The notes: generated by a model not told the origin, from the letters alone. 64,000 nucleotides of DNA from Owenia fusiformis (GCA_903813345.2 CAIIXF020000005.1:40709394-40773393), one strand, 5' to 3'. Shown: positions 25,801-36,600, counted from the stretch's first letter. Numbers and translations: made by a program.

Positions 25801-28800
25801 CCAGCTTGTATACATTTTTGTTGTGATTCAGGCTGTTGGGGATGATCTGAGGACTGCAAGGGGTCTGTTAGAGCCTTATATGGCTCATAGATGTTACCCT
25901 TTGGGTCACATTAGAGCAATACACCTCACAACTAGACAAAATAAGCTGTCAAAAGGGTATGTCATAACCTCCCTTTCCCTAACCTCATTTGCATGCTTTG
26001 TGCATTTTCTAGTCTTGATTTATGAAGGTGTATAACCATTATTTCTTTCCTTCTTACATAAATGAACATTGTATTTGTAATTATGTACATGTACATGTAA
26101 TTCAATAAACACAGAAACAGATAACAAAAAAATTCACAAAATTACCTTATGATATTTGTTTTATTTTCCAGGAAACCATCTCCAGACAAGAGAGAATACC
26201 CCATTCCCTATGATCCTGCTGGTGGAGATATTATTTGGCTTACCTTGTACCTCAATGTTGCTGAGACATCACAAGTGTGCCATGGTGGGTAAACTTTTCA
26301 GAATTTTTTTAAAAATCTCCCGATAAGATAAAAACTGGACAATGTGTGATGATGATATGATTTCGCATTATAACAAAACCTTTTACGAAAGTAACTTTAA
26401 TTATGATGACATGAACATCAATATATCTAAATATGATAAACACTAAAATTAACAGGAAAATTACAATATACGTGGATTTACAATGAGTTTCAATGATCGT
26501 ACATCATAAATTGATAGCGTTGGAATATAAGACAAGTCTCTCTTTTCCAGATCATTTCAAAAGAACCTTTGAAACATTCCCAAGCTCCAAATACTCATAT
26601 TTTCCAAAGTCAGAGTCAGATTCAGTCGTTCCAAGTATTCTTAATTTCACTGTTTCCATGGTTTCCCCTCAAGGGAGGGTTCAGTGCACTGTGGATATCA
26701 AACTAGAAATTAGTGAAAAGACTGTCCCCAAAGATGTAAGTACACAATCAAATGCAATATTTGTCGTCCATTTTTAGACATTCACTGAGCAAGGCATTGA
26801 GTACGGATATAAATCTAATGGACATGATTTTGAGGTTAGGATTTTTTCCAAATCAGAACTATTTTTAATTTTTATTATTTCTACGGGAAAACTATGGGTA
26901 TTTATGTTATACATGTACATGCAAAACATGTAATTTCAGAGTGACTCTACAGTGTTTCATCACCCTGTATCATGTGGATCAGTCCTTACGCAAGGTGTAT
27001 GGACCTTGCGACTGAAACAGGTGAAATTCCTATTCAATATTTACATGTATAAAGAAATAATACTTCGATGTATGAAATTACAAAATGTATAAATAGATAA
27101 CTTGTGGGGACCTTTTCCTTTTTAGGTTTTTTGTTACAAAAACTTTAAGTTGAGAGAAAGTTCAATAGTGTTCATTCACTACAAGCCATATTCCCATATC
27201 ACTCATGAAAAATTTGTAAAAGTATATCTATATTTTAAAATGTTAGTGGGGATTATGGATTAAACTTACTAACTAGGTTTTACAAGACTGCTAGCTGTAA
27301 TCAGTTGTCATGGATATTGCTATGTCACTTTATGTAAGAATTTATAGTTTCTCATTGTAAAGCATTACTTTTATTTTTGCAGAAAGATGTACCAAGTGGC
27401 TTAGTTTATGAGCAGAATATAATTCTGATTCATCGAACTTCTCTTCCACATCTTGAGCATGGTAAGTAATATAGTATGTAGTTGCACAGTAAAGACTGTC
27501 TACAGTGAAGTGCTCACAATTTGAGCTGTATTATTATTAGGTTTTCACATATGCAGATTTTACTGGAGATCAAAAGTGTGGCCTTTGAAAATAAGTATTT
27601 TCATAATTGATAAAGAATATCCAAAAAGAGGAGGAATTTCTTATTTATTTATTTGAGCTAGAATGAAAAAGTAGCTTTTCTTTGTCCTAGATTTTAGAGG
27701 CGATTGATGAGACTACTGTCAATCTTTTCTGCTTATAGGTTTGTTGGCGAAGATGTTGCGTGTGAGGTCTGTAACTTTGGCTGATGAGATGCGAGAAAAT
27801 TATTACTATGAACACATAGGAATGACAAGTCATAATGTAAGTTATAATTAAGTTACATAGTTTTACTCTTAGATTATATTTTGAATGTCAAACTGTTTTG
27901 AATACTAAGGAATGAGTCATGGTTGATGTGATGCTAGCTCAATTTGGATTGTGAATTAGAGCTTTTAAATAAAAAATGCATGTATATTTTAATGTCATCA
28001 CCAAGACCTTCTCAAGGTCAAAAAGATCTTTTTTCAAATTGCTTCAAATCGCAATTTTTTTTTCTAAATCATCTACAAGTTCTCAGAAATTCAGATCTGA
28101 TTTAAGATTGAACTAATAATATTGTGATTTACTTGGTAGTGACATTTTGTTGTGTTAATGCCTTGTTTAATTTTATGATAAACTTCAATGTACATATGCT
28201 AATGTAAAACCTAGATCTGTGATGTGTATTTTCTTCCAGGAAACATTTAGTTTGGAACCAACAGAAGTTCCTTTTATAAAATACCCTGAGCAGATTCCAA
28301 CATTTCCTCAGCCAATATTCAGGTAATTCACAATTTTATAAGAACCCAACAAAGCAATATATAAAGTTATATAGTAATGCAAATATTGACTACATATTTA
28401 ACAAGTACCCAAATCATATCTCGATTGACCATTTAACTCTATTTATGAACCCCCAATCAAAACTATTTTTCCAGTGCAAGTAATGGTGGTGCCGTGTCTA
28501 GAAAAGACTTCTACCTAATCGCTGGATTAGTTGCTGGAGTGTTATGTATCAGCTTATTCTTATGGTAAGTTATTTGAAACTCAGCTGGATTACAACCAAT
28601 GCCAATCAGTTTTCACTTGGAAAACATGAATTGCCTATTAGGCAATGGACTGAATGCCAATATGTTAAATTGGGCAATCATGTTTTCAACCTAGTATATA
28701 AAGAATATCTCTCAATACATTTTAGTATCTCAAATCATTTCATATTTGTATCTGAATGAACTATAGTGAATCTAATGAACCATCAGGACACTGACCTACT

Positions 28801-29601
28801 TTCATAGATATAGATCATTGAATTTAGGCCAAAATGCCCTAATACGTCACTTCCGCTGAATAGAAAAAAGTAGTTTTAAAAAATGAATGTAGTCCCAACA
28901 CAATTGTGATCATGACGAGTCAGTAAGCTAGTATGTAGGTACAGTTGTCATCTTTTTGCAATGATAACATGCCATTTCTTCTGAATTTGGGTTATCTGAA
29001 GGAAAATTTTGAGTCAAGTGGCTATTAATTTGGCTTCATTTTTGTGAATTCCACTTTCTGTCGGCAGAGAGAGGGGGTAGTGTCACAATTGACCAATTAT
29101 TTCAAAAAGTAGATGTTTGGCCCCTATTGAGTTTAGTGTCAAAATTTAGCTTAGACATTGCTTTTGAACCTCAGATATGCCAGTAGGGCCACATAAATCC
29201 ATAACTCGAGATAAAAAGTCAGGCGTTTGGCCTTGGTGATGTGAATTAGGACTGTTTTGCCTTAACTTAAATGTATATTTTTCAGGTGCAGTAAATACAG
29301 GGGCAGAAAGGCTGTTTTTCAACCAGTTTTGCCAAAATGCATTTCCAACAGGTCTAGGTCAGGCATCAACTTCCATGTGATTATTATAGGACTTCTAATC
29401 ATAGGCTTACTACAATTTTCCACTCCATTCTTGTATTTGAACTATCCTTTCCCTAAAAGTGAACCACCGAGAAAAACTGGAGCAATACCTAAAGATATTA
29501 GGAATGGAAATGTTTTTCAAAAAGGAGCACCATTACAAAAGGGACAAGAAAATTTGCCAAACAAGGACTCTAGTGTCAAACAAGCGTTTAACCATAAATG
29601 A
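7113..29601 (+). CDS. Divergent GT14 / peptide O-xylosyltransferase-like protein with C-terminal membrane segments (22 exons)
   Basis: Coding exons joined by phase-consistent GT..AG junctions: 7166-7875, 13119-13215, 14093-14195, 14732-14811, 18068-18148, 18497-18564, 18725-18891, 19207-19273, 21716-21808, 21914-22042, 22283-22385, 22666-22847, 25335-25515, 25832-25956, 26172-26284, 26551-26735, 26940-27020, 27383-27461, 27739-27836, 28240-28322, 28475-28564, 29286-29601. The product is about 1,076 aa. Family landmarks appear in xylosyltransferase order: ECRKEQLQIYC, GFFILTHKAQ, PQHFYVIHVD, WDFAVNLSGLDLAIRS, KCDGHVYN, SASNWGIYAREF, VDYCGK..TFKPEH, WYFFARKF, GVWTLRLKQ. The family transfers xylose to proteoglycan core Ser, or GlcNAc in related GT14 enzymes, in the Golgi. 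The real substrate is unknown. Odd points: an N-terminal signal-peptide/lectin-like module, membrane segments at the C-terminus rather than the N-terminus, altered active-site motifs, and exon-derived arrays in two introns. Confidence 0.85.
7876..12907 (+). other. Intron 1 of the glycosyltransferase gene
   Basis: About 5 kb without a supported exon. It contains a small near-perfect hairpin at 10375-10425 (TCTTTATCTCGTC / GACGAGATAAAGA) and G homopolymers near 8765 and 10660. At about 11490-11930 there is a stretch full of GAAACG/TTGAAA phrases, bounded by TATACACTG...CAGTGTATA inverted ends, which may be another small element. Open frames here lack family features. Confidence 0.5.
12908..13176 (+). 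repeat. 97-bp tandem triplication seeded by exon 2 and its splice acceptor
   Basis: Identical acceptor-exon junctions (GTGTATATTTCCAG|AACGCTAACTG) occur at 12925, 13022 and 13119, exactly 97 bp apart. Each unit is 39 nt of intron-like sequence plus the first 58 nt of exon 2. Only the third copy continues past CCTACTG into real coding sequence. Because 97 is not a multiple of three, splicing to the second acceptor shifts the frame and meets TAG in the ...TTTTTTAATTAG tail. Confidence 0.92.
13119..13215 (+). CDS. Coding exon 2 of the glycosyltransferase-like gene
   Basis: 97 nt, entering in phase 2 and leaving in phase 0 (ATT AGA|GTAATT). It encodes 33 residues including ECRKEQLQIYCAYLL and QGQCLPP. 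This corresponds to the Cys-containing segment just before the catalytic domain of animal xylosyltransferases (pattern CK.EI...C...G.L.P), so three Cys positions are kept. It is the last unit of a 97-bp triplication. The phase fit to exons 7166-7875 and 14093-14195 supports it strongly. Confidence 0.85.
14093..14811 (+). CDS. Coding exons 3-4: linker and start of the GT-A fold
   Basis: Exon 14093-14195 (phase 0 to 1) encodes a polar linker (EQPSSSDVKISKD...VLTNFKK). Exon 14732-14811 (phase 1 to 0) gives DPYMELIPARLGFFILTHKA, the first strand of the GT14 catalytic domain (family pattern: ..IAY.L..H......L). The donors are GTATCT and GTAAGC. The intervening intron is filled by a degenerate ~20-bp minisatellite. 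Confidence 0.8.
14338..14725 (+). repeat. Degenerate ~20-bp minisatellite in intron 3
   Basis: Repeated phrases of the type GTGTATTGGGACTTACTCA and GTGTATAGGGACTTCTCA occur from 14345 up to the acceptor of exon 14732-14811. Units vary in length and sequence. They do not resemble the adjoining exon, unlike the 97-bp and 76-bp arrays. Confidence 0.75.
15114..18126 (+). repeat. 76-bp minisatellite (~33 copies) built from exon 5 and its splice acceptor
   Basis: The unit is 19 nt of intron end (AAATTATAATTGATTCTAG) plus the first 57 nt of exon 5. The 57 nt read MQLLGQIMRPQHFYVIHVD in the gene's frame. After GAC, each non-terminal copy continues AAATTATAA, so the frame reads HVDKL-stop. Copies vary: GCTTTTGG/GCTATTGG, ATCCATG/ACCTATG, CACTTC/CATTTC, and two with a GATCGA insertion near 17855 and 18012. 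The last unit (18068 onward) is the real exon. The first unit is split by an inserted element at 15152-15607. Confidence 0.95.
15152..15607. mobile_element. 456-bp element inserted at TA inside the first 76-bp repeat unit
   Basis: The consensus AAATTATAATTGATTC is interrupted after TA (15150-15151) and resumes after TA (15608-15609), consistent with a duplicated TA target. The insert starts CCGGATTTTCTCGCATATAC and has ATACGCCC phrases near both ends. It holds two direct copies of a segment around GTAGTACACTTATACGCCCA (15193 and 15509). No transposase is encoded. A TA target suggests a Tc1/mariner-type or similar element. Confidence 0.65.
18068..18148 (+). CDS. Coding exon 5 (functional terminal unit of the 76-bp array)
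   Basis: 81 nt, phase 0 on both sides: ATTCTAG|ATGCAG...AGAGAG|GTAAATA. It encodes MQLLGQIMRPQHFYVIHVD followed by QTQDALRE. PQHFYVIHVD aligns directly with the xylosyltransferase motif H.QHF.YIHVD, the nucleotide-sugar-binding strand of the GT14 domain. It supplies exactly the segment needed between exons 14732-14811 and 18497-18564. Neighbouring units share its CATTTC variant, suggesting exchange between the exon and the array. Confidence 0.88.
18497..19273 (+). CDS. Coding exons 6-8: central GT14 catalytic region
   Basis: Exons 18497-18564, 18725-18891 and 19207-19273 (phases 0-2, 2-1, 1-2). They encode SIALSIKDKYPDWNNIRIIP, then SFAATWGSYEIMRAQLECIE, then IWDFAVNLSGLDLAIRSVDD and GRTFMRLNRPIDY. 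The WDF..NLS..D..IR...L motif is the hallmark of xylosyltransferases and Core-2/I-branching enzymes. The family's usual DYPIRT is DLAIRS here. Confidence 0.88.
19295..21512. repeat. 30-bp minisatellite, ~74 copies, in intron 8
   Basis: The unit is AATCACACAAATATGAATGG plus TATGTAGCAT (or TATGTTGCAT). It begins about 25 nt after the donor of exon 19207-19273. Both strands stay open in several frames because 30 is a multiple of three, giving spurious frames up to 742 codons. The left third is dominated by TTGCATAATC units with ACAC/ACAT alternation. The right part shows higher-order structure: an ACAGATATGAATGGTGTG variant recurs at 20251, 20521, 20701, 20911, 21091 and 21331. Each unit contains GAATG|GTATGT, a donor-like site. 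Confidence 0.97.
21716..22847 (+). CDS. Coding exons 9-12: end of the catalytic domain
   Basis: Exons 21716-21808, 21914-22042, 22283-22385 and 22666-22847. The first (31 codons, phase 2-2) gives HKCDGHVYN and SASNWGIYA and joins to REFTDYLVSQ, matching the family's ECD.HMW...GGSDWF.L.R.FVEYV. The next encodes FIPDETFIPSILQQS (family LLPAESFFHTVLENS). Then come HHMNHFGG, CRHSDDVDYCGKG, TFKPEHIPDIQ and HWYFFARKFSGD (family VDWCGCSPNDFKPQDF...FFARKF). The GGSDW motif is changed to SASNW, and some conserved Cys are missing in the CKCQYKH equivalent. The glycosyltransferase fold is credible; activity is uncertain. Confidence 0.87.
23669..25311. mobile_element. 1.64-kb element with long inverted repeats and 5-bp target duplication
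   Basis: The left arm begins CACGCCCGGTGATCGTG at 23669. The right arm ends with its reverse complement at 25311. Arms stay similar for about 400-530 bp (shared landmarks: GGGACGGAGGGGGG, GTGCAAAAGTCAATG, GCATCAACGGTCTACACAAC). ATATT flanks both sides (23664-23668, 25312-25316), a perfect 5-bp duplication. It lies in intron 12, its right end only 23 bp before exon 25335-25515. The central ~700 bp encodes no transposase and includes a tRNA-Leu-like segment. Confidence 0.85.
24367..24452 (+). pseudogene. tRNA-Leu-like relic or tRNA-derived SINE head
   Basis: GTTGGCCGAGCAGTCTACAG followed by CGCCAGGATCTCAG resembles the D-arm (A box) and anticodon stem of a long-variable-arm tRNA-Leu. AGGTCGTGAGTTGGAGACGC sits where the T-arm (B box GGTTCGAATCC) should be, but is degenerate. 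No paired acceptor stem is evident, so this is not a working tRNA. It is located between the arms of the 23669-25311 element. Confidence 0.5.
25335..27836 (+). CDS. Coding exons 13-19: xylosyltransferase C-terminal-type region
   Basis: Exons 25335-25515, 25832-25956, 26172-26284, 26551-26735, 26940-27020, 27383-27461 and 27739-27836, all phase-consistent. They encode ~350 residues after the catalytic domain: PRPIGGNPCCEVPHQRG, GDDLRTARGLLEPYM, IPYDPAGGDIIWLTLYLN, SILNFTVSMVSPQGRVQCTV, VSCGSVLTQGVWTLRLKQ and LIHRTSLPHLEHG. GVWTLRLKQ matches the PGVWTV.LL strand of the xylosyltransferase C-terminal domain, so the architecture is retained although sequence identity is low. Confidence 0.78.
28240..29601 (+). 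CDS. Coding exons 20-22: stalk, two membrane segments and basic tail
   Basis: Exons 28240-28322, 28475-28564 and 29286-29601. A Pro-rich stalk (FIKYPEQIPTFPQPIF) leads to a hydrophobic segment (FYLIAGLVAGVLCISLFLW). A basic stretch follows (CSKYRGRKAVFQ ... CISNRSRSG), then a second hydrophobic segment (INFHVIIIGLLIIGLLQF). The protein ends with a hydrophilic Lys/Gln/Asn-rich tail and stop at 29599-29601. Canonical xylosyltransferases are type II with an N-terminal anchor; this C-terminal anchor is unusual. Junction phases all agree. Confidence 0.8.
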
Positions 29602-29631
29602 TGATGAATATATAAATACAAATACATATAC

Positions 29632-29637
29632 AATAAA
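29632..29637 (+). terminator. Candidate poly(A) signal AATAAA
   Basis: AATAAA lies 31 nt after the glycosyltransferase stop codon, implying a very short 3' UTR. It is a plausible but unproven cleavage signal. Confidence 0.5.
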
Positions 29638-30121
29638 ACATTCCAATTGCATCTATTGACCAGTTACACATCTATTCAGTTCCCAAAAGGACTAAAAGAT
29701 TTTTTTCAAAATCTGTTACAAGGAGGTCACTATGACCTGTATATATTTACCAAAAATCATTTTCTAAATGCTTACAAATTAACATTTAAGTATTGTTACA
29801 AAACTTAAATTCTGTTTCTGAGAACAATTCAAGATGAAGATCATCCACATCAATCAAACTAAGATGAACCTTTACTCTTCCACACTGTTCAAGATTTTGA
29901 TTGACAGCTCTATTTTTGTACCTTCCATATTTGGAACATGAAATTGATGGCCTGTGTTAAAACTCCAAGGTCAAGCTGATCTGGTCATTCTCTAAGGCAA
30001 TTTGGAAACTGATTTTTCATGGAAATTGATCAATTCTATCTTTATATTTCTCACTCAAAACATATTTATAGAAAAATTGACCTTCCAAACCATTCTTGTT
30101 TTTCTTATATCAGTTTAAGTA

Positions 30122-33100
30122 ATAGCGAGATCAATAGTGCAAGAAAACAGGCAAATAGTTCATTCAGGGAACGAAGCATGAACCTTTCCACATATCATCA
30201 GAATACCATTCCCTTTGATTTAAGAGCAAGAGCCATTTTTGTGGTCCACTAGAATGGTAAAAAAATAGTAAGTACCCCCTCCCACCAAATTCCATGGGGG
30301 TGGGGAGATATAGGAATATTTTTTTCATTGAAAAATTTCTTTGAATATGGTCATACTACAGTTTTAGTGTGCTATTTTCATGGTAAAGAAATTTTGCAAA
30401 CATAACAAGATGATTTATCATCGATTTTCATCATTGTTAAAGACTAATCATGGGCGACGCCCACTTTTCATACCTTGAACATTTAGGTTATTAAATCTCT
30501 ATCATGGGTTGAACAAATGATGTAATTCAGTTTTCTGGATAACACCAGATACCTTTTTTGATGTTAGGTGCTATAATCAATCGTAGCATTTGACTTTTTA
30601 AAGGCTTACGCCATTTCACAACCCTGTTTAGAAGAAGAAAGCAAGCAACAAATGTCCCAGATCTACAACATGTATCCACTGTTCTATGTACATGTATGTC
30701 TAGTCTCTATTTTCTCCTGAAGAGAACCTATGCTACAGATACAACTTTCCAGAATTTAGATGATGATGTGCTTAAACAGTTTGATGAATGGTGTGCTGAC
30801 CCAGTGCCTATAAACAGTTTGATGAATGGTGTGCTGACCAACAGAATGGACCAGTACCAGTGAACATTTAGGCTATTAAACCTCTTTCATGGTTTGAACT
30901 GGAACCAGAAGGGCCGCCACAGTCACAGCCTGCAGTCTCTAAATTCTCAAGAGAGCCTATACTACATACACAGCTGTCCAGAATCTAGATAATGAAGTGA
31001 TAAACAGTTTGATGAATGGTGTGCTGACCAACAGAATGTACCAGTCTTTAAGTTTTGGTTTCAGATTATTTGAATCGAAATACTGTGCCTTTACTAAGTG
31101 TGGGCTATCAGAGAGGTAAATTTCCCTCTTTATCTCCAGTCAATTAGCAATCTTATCACCTGGTTTTTTGTTTTTTGACCTTGTCAATATGTTTGCTGAG
31201 TACCAGTTCAGTATATCATCAGAACTCAAAGTTCAAAAATGGATAGCTTTTGGAAAAAAATTATAGATATCTCACTTCCCATGAAATTGCAGCTGCCCTT
31301 TGACATGGTAGGACTATGTGTCTCCCCTTATTTCATGCCCCAACAGGTTCAGACACTATATCTGGATTCCAATCATTGAACATTTTGTTGTGATTTTATA
31401 CAATAGAGAAAACAATGAAATAACTGTAAATGCTGCAAGACAAGAAATGTTCACAAAGAAAACAACTCAAATTGAGAACATCCCACCATAAGTTGCATAA
31501 GTCAGTAAGTTGGTTCCAGACCATTATACCTATGTCAGTCCTCGCTTCACCCTCACAATTGAGTTGGGAATCCATTACCACAAAGGCAGGAAAAATGATT
31601 TGGGTGCCAGTGTGGAAAACATTGCCCCAAGCTTCAGATGCATGCCAAATGCTAATAAAATGCAGCTGCAAACAACAGTGCTCAACAAAAAGATGCAAGT
31701 GCTTTTTGTCATTCTAGTGAACCACAAAAATGGCTCTGGCTCTTAAATCAAAGGGAATGTTGTCCTGATGATATCTGAAAAATTGCAAATGACCCCTCCC
31801 ATCAAATCCTGGGGGAGGGGGAGGGAAGTATTTTTTGTTGATTTTTTTTTAATATGATCTATATTCATTTTTAGTATGTTATTTTCAGTGTATAAAAACA
31901 ATTTTCAAAATTGCATCCGTATTTCTCATAGATATTCATTATTAAAGCCTGACCAAGGGTGACGCCCACTTTATCAACATGTTAATATACAAGTTAATGA
32001 GTCTTCTATTATGAATAGGAAAATTACCTAATAAGGCTGAATAAAATTGATAAGATTAAGTCAGTTATTTATGTTAAGATGATAAATACTTTAAGTGAGT
32101 CAATTGAAAGGCCACGTCCCTTTTAGATATAAAGATATAATAATATATAATTCACAATTAATGACACATTATTTTGGCTTTTAATGAGAGCACTTTACTA
32201 GCGTTTGGCATGCATCTGAAGCTTGGGGCAATGTTTTCTATACTGGCACCCAAATCATTTTCCCAGCCTTTGCTGGTGTAGTGTCTGAACCTGTGGGAGC
32301 ATGAAACAAGGGGAGACACATAGTCCTTCCATGTCAAAGGGCAGCTGCAATTTCATGGGAAGTGAGATATCTCTAATTTTTTACTTTTCCAAAAGCTATC
32401 CATTTTTGAACTTTGAGTTCTGATGATATACTGAACTGGTACTCAGCAAGCATATTGACAAGGTCAAAAAAAGAAAAACCAGGTGACAAGCTTGCTAATT
32501 GACTGGAGATAAAGAGGAAAATTTCCCTCTGTAATAGCCTACACTTAGTTAAGGCACAGTATTTCGATTCAAATAATCTGAAACCAAAACTTAAAGACTG
32601 GTACATTCTGTTGGTCAGCACACCATTCATCAAACTGTTTATCACTTCATTATCTAGATTCTGGACAGCTGTGTATGTAGTATAGGCTCTCTTGAGAATT
32701 TAGAGACTGCAGGCTGTGACTGTGGCAGCCCTTCTGGTTCTGGTTCAAGCCATGAAAGAGGTTTAATAGCCTAAATGTTCGGCATATGAAAAGTGGGCGT
32801 CACCCATGACTAGTCTTTAACAACTATGAAAATAAAAGAAAAACCATCTGGCAATCAAGAGGCAAATTCTCCTGTCCTATAGCCCTCACATAGTCAAGGC
32901 ACAGTATTTCAATTTGAATAATCAGAAACCAAAGCTTGAAGACTGGTACATTCTGTCGGTCAGCACGACATTCATCAAACTGTTTAGGCACTTGGTCAGC
33001 ACACCATTCATCAAACTGTTTAAGCACATCATCATCTAAATTCTGGACAGTTGTGTCTGTAGCATAGGTTCTCTTCAGAAGAAGAAAATAGAGACTAGAC

Positions 33101-33664
33101 ATACATGTACATAGAACAGTGGATACATGTTGTAGATCTGGGACATTTGTTGCTTGCTTTCTTCTTCAAAACAGGGTTGTAAAATGGTGTAAGCCTTTTA
33201 AAAGTCAAATGCTAAGATTAATTATAGCACCTTACATCAGAAAGGTATCTGGTGTTATCCAGAAAACTTAATTACATTCATTTGTTCAACCCATGATAGA
33301 GATTTAATAACCTAAATGTTCAAGGTATGAAAAGTGGGCGTCGTCCATGATTAGTCTTTAACAATGATGAAAATTGATGATAAATCATCTTGTTATGTTT
33401 GCAAAATTTCTTTACCATGAAAATAGCACTCTAAAACTGTAGTATGACCATATTCAAAGAAATTTTTTATGAAAAAAATATTTCGATATCTCCCCACCCC
33501 CATGGGATTTGGTGGGATGGGGTACTTACTATTTTTTGATCATTCTAGTGGACCACAAAAATGGCTCTGGCTCTTAAATCAAAGGGAATGGTATTCTAAT
33601 GATATGTGGAAAGTTTCACGCTTCGTTCCATGAATGAACTATTTTTGCACTATTGATCTCACTA
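30122..33664. mobile_element. 3.5-kb giant inverted repeat (foldback element)
   Basis: The two halves are reverse complements about a centre near 31893. The outer ends are GAGATCAATAGTGCAA (left) and TTGCACTATTGATCTC (right). Inner landmarks occur on both arms in mirror order: CCCCACCCCCATGG, GGGCGACGCCCACTTTTCAT, CTTGCTTTCTTCTTC/GAAGAAGAAAGCAAGC and CAGTTTGATGAATGGTGTGC. A further internal copy of the GTGGTCCACTAGAATG motif near 31710-31760 shows nested duplication. No transposase-like frame or clear target duplication was found. Open frames of up to ~100 codons are arm copies of each other. Confidence 0.85.
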
Positions 33665-36600
33665 TAAGAGGTTTTAATCATGATTATTTTTGTCTGAAAC
33701 TGGGATTTTGCAGTGTTTTGTAGGACTGTTTTGTCAAAGAATTTCAATAGAAATTCACAGCTTCACAAGTTCAGGGTTTCATTTGAATTTATTATGTGAT
33801 GGAAAAATCTATTTTACTAGATGAGGATGACATTGATTCAATGTTTATGTCATAAAATGAGGAACTTTTTATTTATTCTTTTCATATATTTCATGACTCC
33901 GAATGACACAATATCACCAGTCCAAATATATTTTATTATTCGTTTAGGTAGATATCTCACTTAAACATATGTTTCAAGACATATCACATAAACCCCTCTA
34001 TTGTTGAACATTTATTATTCACCAAATCCAAATGCTATATGCGGATGCCTCAGGGACATAGGATTCTGCTCAAGAAGGAATACATATCTCAAAATCTGTT
34101 CATTGCGTACCTTACTTCCAAAGGTAATTGAATGCTAGGAGATTGAAAGGAATATTCGCGAGGACTCAATTCAAAATGGCCACCATTTTTCATGAAAAAA
34201 TCTAATATTTTTATAATTTACAAATCAGTTAGTTTTTGGTCCATAATTTATATGCTAATGTATAAGGACATGTACTCAATAAGGAATTTCAAATATTGCC
34301 ACTCCGTTCAAAGTCACCACCAATTTTTGTGAAAAATGCTTATTCAAATACCAGTTTCTGGATTTGCTTCTTTTATATGACGATGGCCCGAAGGCATAGG
34401 AATTTCCAAGATGATTGCTGAATTCAAAATTGCTGTCTTAGTTTTGATGACTCAAATACCAGTTCTCTGATTTGGTTCAGATTTTATATGCCTTTCTGTT
34501 ACAGAACTCTGCTCTTTTGACAAAGCAAATACCTGTTGTAGAATTTGGTCAAAATTTTACAGCCTACTTTTCTAAAATATTATGTTTCTTCAATGTTGCT
34601 ACGTGGAATTGTGGTTTTTATCGCACCCTAAGGTGCTATATTGTAATCAGTTTGCCGGGCGGGCGGGGCGAGCAGGCGTCCCAAATAATCTTGTCTACAG
34701 GTTTCCAGCCAAACTGTTTGACATGTTTGAGGGATTCATTTGAAATTCTCAGGGATGTTTCTGCCTATGAAAGTTTAGAACTGATTATTTTTTCGGCATT
34801 CTGGGTAAATGTTAAGGTGGCCATTTTGGATTTTCTGTCCTAAAATCTTCTCTGTCAAGGCTTGTCTACAGGTTTCCAGCCAAACCATTTGAGGGATTCA
34901 TTTGAAATTCTCAGGGATGTTTCTACCTATAAAAGTTTAGAACTGATTAGTTTTTCGGCATTCTTGGTAAATGTTAAGGCGGCCATTTTGGATTTTTTGT
35001 CCTAAAATCTTGTCTGTGAAGGCTTGTTTTAAAAAATAAAAAAGAATTTCCCATGGAGAGCAATGTTAAATTAAAACATTTTTTTAGAAATAACTAAACG
35101 GTCAATCTTTCCAATTTTCACATATTTTGTAAAACATCAACATCAGTATATCTTTTACCAGGATTTTTTCAGGAAAATCTGAATTGTAGAAAAAAAGCTG
35201 ATACACTGTAAAGTAATACCTCAAAATGTGTCTCTTGAGGGTTGTTTACAGGTTTCATCCTAAAATTTTAGAGATGTTTCTATGGAAAGTTTAGAACTGA
35301 TTAGTTTTTAGGCAGTCTGGGTATAAATGTTAAGGTGACCATTTTGAATTTTCCATCCCGAAAAGTGTATTCTGTTCAAGGGTGCGATTCTGTTCACCGT
35401 GTGGCTTATTTTTTTTAGTTTTTATTTCAAGTTATTGGAGGTTTTATGGGTATGTTTTTGTGTCATAGACTACTGCTTATTGTACAAAGGAAACAAAAAA
35501 TTAAAATATACATCTGATCGTATTGATACTTGGCTAAATGTGGTTTGAACTTTATGTGACAAGAATGGTGGTTATAACAATATGTCCCCAAAAAATCACA
35601 AAATCATTGGTTTAATATTTTAAACAAGAATTATTTATTTGCTTGTTACCTACTTTTATCTTAACTGTACAGTTTATTATATTTTATAATAACATGCAAC
35701 TCATGGAATAAATAAATGCCATCTGACATTGAACAATTCAAAATGAATTATTCCACTTGAAAATCAAATAATAAAACAACTGAAAATGAACTAAAATCAC
35801 AGTAGGATTGAATAAACATGCAACATGCAAGTACTGACAACAACTAAAACAACAGCAATAAAACAAATTTGGGCACAGTTCTGTACTGTTATAATGTATA
35901 TGAAATCATAGTGGAAAAATAGTTGGAAAGATTGGCAAGCAGTGTGAATTGAGTGGGAATGTGAAATCTTCAAATGCACATCCATGGAGCCATTCGTAAG
36001 CTGCTATTTGAACGAATAACATGTACATCATGAAATGAATTTCGGTACGATATGGAACAGTACAAATGGTCTCGGGACACGGTACTTTTGGGACGGGACA
36101 GAACATTAAAAAAAAGATGCAATGTCTGATGATGGAAGTTTCACTTTTGAAGAAATTTATGAACAAGCATTACCATCTAGGCTACTGAAATCAAGGGTCC
36201 TTTAATATTATTATTACACAGACTTTTTTCCCAGCGAATGGCTCAATGGTTGTAGCATAGTGGAAATAAAGTTTAATATGGTGAAAAATTACCAGCACAA
36301 AATTGTGTCATATTCTCCCTTTATGAGGTTTAACCCTTGTGGGACTAGACTGGTTGGAGTCATAATATATAATAATATTATTTTCAAATATATCTCCTCC
36401 TTTGTGTCAAACAGACCTTTCCAATAAATTCTGACCCCTTTTGGTGAATTGATGTACTAAGGTACTAGTATAGTATATTGGCTAAATTCAGGATGTCATA
36501 CTTTGCAGGTAGCAATGTTTGTAAATAAAATTGCCTTGAATTTTTGAAAATAATTTATATCTTATCTGTTCCCAATATAAGAGGCATGAGTTTACTGGTT

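Noticed and set aside
31396-33102. Several 60-100 codon frames on both strands
   Set aside because: They lie in the 3.5-kb inverted repeat and are mirror copies of one another, with no domain features.
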